Shown piece after piece: positions 62,437 to 64,000 of a stretch of DNA of 64,000 nucleotides (the stretch's first letter is position 1; each line of letters opens with the position of its first letter). The DNA is from Kurthia zopfii (lineage in GTDB: Bacteria; Bacillota; Bacilli; Bacillales_A; Planococcaceae). The notes beneath the pieces were generated by a model, which did no database searches, was not told the origin of the DNA, and was given only the letters and a program-made list of their open reading frames with translations. A program made the translations under genes and the position numbers. Location of the stretch: assembly GCF_003143955.1 (NCBI RefSeq), contig NZ_QFVS01000005.1, forward strand, positions 45,907 to 109,906, in the 5' to 3' direction.

Positions 62437-62470
62437 GAACTACAGTATAATAACTGTAGTTCTATTTTTT
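62437..62470 (+). terminator. tex terminator
   Basis: GAACTACAGT pairs perfectly with ACTGTAGTTC around a 6-base loop, followed by TATTTTTTT. Confidence 0.92.
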
Positions 62471-62486
62471 TGAGGAGATGAGTCAT

Positions 62487-62921
62487 ATGACAGATGAGCA
62501 ACTGACGGCTTTAGTGAAAGATGTATCGATTAAGCATTTCCAGAAACCCTTTTTACATACTGCTCTTTTTAATTCACGTTTAAGAACGACTGGTGGAAGG
62601 TATGTATTAAATAATCATTATATAGAAGTGAATCGAAAATACTTTGATGAATTTGGTATGGATGAGCTTGAAGGGATTATTAAACATGAATTATGTCATT
62701 ACCACTTACATATAGAAGGAAAAGGATATAAGCATGGTGATCGAGATTTTAAGGAATTGTTATTGAAAACAGACTCGCCGAGGCATTGTAATACTTTACC
62801 AGTAAAGTATTATCTCTATGAATGTACGAAATGTGGATTACAATATAGAAGGAAAAGAAAGATAAACACGCGTAAATACTGTTGTAGCAAGTGTTCAGGA
62901 CGTATATTGAAAAAAGAATAA
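62487..62921 (+). CDS. SprT-like zinc metalloprotease-fold protein
   Basis: A 144-residue SprT-family protein (YdcK). The gluzincin-type HELCHYH motif spans 67-73, and a C-terminal zinc ribbon has cysteine pairs at 113/116 and 133/136. Bacterial short SprT proteins are uncharacterised; larger relatives repair DNA-protein crosslinks. The start is ATG 62487, ten bases after GAGGAG; ATG 62478 is too close to that site. It lies between tex and the tRNA cluster as in B. subtilis. Confidence 0.92.
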   Translation: MTDEQLTALVKDVSIKHFQKPFLHTALFNSRLRTTGGRYVLNNHYIEVNRKYFDEFGMDELEGIIKHELCHYHLHIEGKGYKHGDRDFKELLLKTDSPRHCNTLPVKYYLYECTKCGLQYRRKRKINTRKYCCSKCSGRILKKE

Positions 62922-62940
62922 AGTTTTTTTAGAAAAACAG

Positions 62941-62969
62941 TTGACCTTTTACAAATACCTCTCTATAAT
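62941..62969 (+). promoter_or_regulatory. promoter of the tRNA cluster
   Basis: TTGACC (62941-62946), a 17-base spacer and a perfect TATAAT (62964-62969), 48 bases before tRNA-Asn. A strong stable-RNA promoter. Confidence 0.85.
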
Positions 62970-63016
62970 AATAGAAGTCGACAAGGTGATAAACACTTTG
63001 AAGGCAATCAGGTTAT

Positions 63017-63093
63017 TCCGTTGTAGCTCAGTTGGTAGCAGCATCTGACTGTTAATCAGAGGGTCGCAGGTTCGAGTCCTGCCAACGGAGCCA
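63017..63093 (+). tRNA. tRNA-Asn (GTT)
   Basis: Cloverleaf with acceptor TCCGTTG/CAACGGA, anticodon loop CTGTTAA, T loop GGTTCGAGTCC and an encoded CCA. Anticodon GTT. Confidence 0.96.
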
Positions 63094-63094
63094 T

Positions 63095-63169
63095 GGCCCC
63101 TTGGTCAAGCGGTTAAGACACCGCCCTTTCACGGCGGTAACACGGGTTCGAATCCCGTAGGGGTCACCA
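63095..63169 (+). tRNA. tRNA-Glu (TTC)
   Basis: Acceptor GGCCCCT/AGGGGTC (one G-T pair), anticodon loop CTTTCAC (TTC), T loop GGTTCGAATCC, encoded CCA. One base separates it from tRNA-Asn. Confidence 0.96.
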
Positions 63170-63178
63170 TTTTTATAC

Positions 63179-63255
63179 GGTCCGGTAGTTCAGCTGGTTA
63201 GAATGCCTGCCTGTCACGCAGGAGGTCGCGGGTTCGAGTCCCGTCCGGACCGCCA
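63179..63255 (+). tRNA. tRNA-Asp (GTC)
   Basis: Acceptor GGTCCGG/CCGGACC, anticodon loop CTGTCAC (GTC), encoded CCA. Confidence 0.96.
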
Positions 63256-63273
63256 TTTTAAATTTAATACTTT

Positions 63274-63348
63274 TGGGATATAGCCAAGCGGTAAGGCAAC
63301 GGATTTTGATTCCGTCACGCCCTGGTTCGAATCCAGGTATCCCAGCCA
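63274..63348 (+). tRNA. tRNA-Gln (TTG)
   Basis: Acceptor TGGGATA/TATCCCA, anticodon loop TTTTGAT (TTG), encoded CCA. Confidence 0.96.
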
Positions 63349-63362
63349 TTTTTATTTCCCAC

Positions 63363-63438
63363 GAGTCATTAGCTCAGTTGGTAGAGCATCTGACTTTTAA
63401 TCAGAGGGTCGCAGGTTCGAATCCTGCATGACTCACCA
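63363..63438 (+). tRNA. tRNA-Lys (TTT)
   Basis: Acceptor GAGTCAT/ATGACTC, anticodon loop CTTTTAA (TTT), encoded CCA. Confidence 0.96.
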
Positions 63439-63456
63439 TTTCTTTTAAAAAAGTTG

Positions 63457-63485
63457 TTGACAAACAACTGGCTGAATGTTATGAT
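63457..63485 (+). promoter_or_regulatory. internal promoter before tRNA-Leu
   Basis: A perfect TTGACA (63457-63462), a 17-base spacer and TATGAT (63480-63485). It can drive Leu-Arg-Gly tRNAs and the rRNA operon independently of the first promoter. Confidence 0.85.
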
Positions 63486-63507
63486 AGTAAAGCATTCGTT
63501 AAGAGAT

Positions 63508-63593
63508 GCGGCCGTGGCGGAATGGCAGACGCGCTAGGTTGAGGGCCTAGTCGAGATTACTCGGTGGAGGTTCAAGTCCTCTCGACCGCACCA
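63508..63593 (+). tRNA. tRNA-Leu (GAG)
   Basis: A class II tRNA of 86 bases with a long variable arm (CGAGATTACTCG), anticodon loop TTGAGGG (GAG) and an encoded CCA. The acceptor stem GCGGCCG/CGACCGC contains one C-A mismatch at the fifth pair. Confidence 0.95.
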
Positions 63594-63634
63594 AGAACAC
63601 TTTTAAACAAAACATTATGTAACTATTATAATAC

Positions 63635-63711
<77 letters not shown>

Positions 63712-63739
63712 TATTTCTTTCATATGTTATATACACCAT

Positions 63740-63813
63740 GCGGGTGTAGTTTAGTGGTAAAACCACAGCCTTCCAAGCTGTTGTCGGGAGTTCGATTCTC
63801 CTCACCCGCTCCA
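63740..63813 (+). tRNA. tRNA-Gly (TCC)
   Basis: Acceptor GCGGGTG/CACCCGC, anticodon loop CTTCCAA (TCC), encoded CCA. Last tRNA before the rRNA leader. Confidence 0.96.
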
Positions 63814-63926
63814 TGAACCTTGAAAACTAAACAAGCAAGAAGTTAATCACAATAAAGTCTTATCACTTAGTGGTAAGCAATTGTTATCATAGATAACGCT
63901 AGCAAAGCAAATGAGCTTTCAAACAC
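63814..63926 (+). other. 16S rRNA leader
   Basis: A spacer between tRNA-Gly and 16S beginning CCTTGAAAACTAAACAA, a sequence typical of Bacillales rRNA leaders. It probably contains the RNase III processing stem and anti-termination signals. I see no strong promoter inside it. Confidence 0.7.
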
Positions 63927-64000
63927 TTTTTATGGAGAGTTTGATCCTGGCTCAGGACGAACGCTGGCGGCGTGCCTAATACATGCAAGTCGAGCGAGAT
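63927..64000 (+). rRNA. 16S ribosomal RNA, 5' end (partial)
   Basis: GGAGAGTTTGATCCTGGCTC, GACGAACGCTGGCGGCG and the following bases are the universal 5' end of bacterial 16S rRNA. The gene runs off the window. The exact mature 5' base is estimated. Confidence 0.97.

Overview
The window is a chromosomal segment of a low-GC Gram-positive bacterium of the order Bacillales. The strongest clue is the right third. The order cshA - ydbS - ydbT - rhomboid - acpS - alr - ndoAI/ndoA - rsbR-S-T-U-V-W-sigB-rsbX - tex - sprT - tRNA cluster - 16S rRNA is the one known from Bacillus subtilis. Protein lengths match closely (YdbS 159, YdbT 493, RsbX 199, EndoA 116 residues). The lipoprotein gene ydcC, which lies between acpS and alr in B. 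subtilis, is missing, and no sporulation gene is visible. A Planococcaceae-type relative (Kurthia/Sporosarcina/Lysinibacillus-like) is my best guess, but this is inference.

Layout. 0-10 kb: LysR regulator and ZIP transporter, an Rrf2 regulator with an NAD(P)-binding partner, thrC-thrB, a NiaP-like niacin transporter, a MazG-like pseudogene, and a three-gene operon (M20 amidohydrolase, N-acylamino-acid racemase-type enolase, GyrI-like protein). 10-18 kb: ppaC, DsbA-family protein, azoreductase, YceI protein, CatE dioxygenase diverging from a CatR-type redox regulator, murB, exoA and two fluoride exporters. 18-28 kb: cadC-cadA, a tandem GNAT protein, mntR, cvfB, a DUF1002 secreted protein, the MhqA dioxygenase, small membrane proteins and a TetR regulator next to a large palindrome. 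28-42 kb: CoA-transferase beside a LytTR regulator, AraC regulator, YidC, VanY, cardiolipin synthase, tcyP, an MFS pump and csoR-copZ-copA. 42-52 kb: rodA, ddl, murF, esterase, cshA, ydbST, rhomboid. 52-64 kb: acpS, alr, the EndoA toxin-antitoxin pair, the complete sigma-B partner-switching module, tex, sprT, eight tRNAs and the start of 16S rRNA.

How the genes work together. Several stress circuits can be read directly from DNA sites. An MhqR-type palindrome lies at both the azoreductase and the ring-cleaving dioxygenase promoters, and CatR/CatE form a divergent pair, so three quinone/catechol detoxification units occur within 13 kb. CsoR-type boxes lie before csoR and before copA. A metal-sensor palindrome fills the cadC promoter. 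An identical-geometry palindrome precedes both the Rrf2 gene and its partner.

The most striking anomaly is rsbT. Its reading frame is broken by a one-base shift exactly at a seven-A run placed in the X XXY YYZ register of a -1 ribosomal frameshift site. It has an upstream Shine-Dalgarno-like stretch and a small downstream hairpin. A homopolymer sequencing error is the simplest explanation, but the arrangement deserves a check. No CRISPR array, insertion sequence or prophage was seen.
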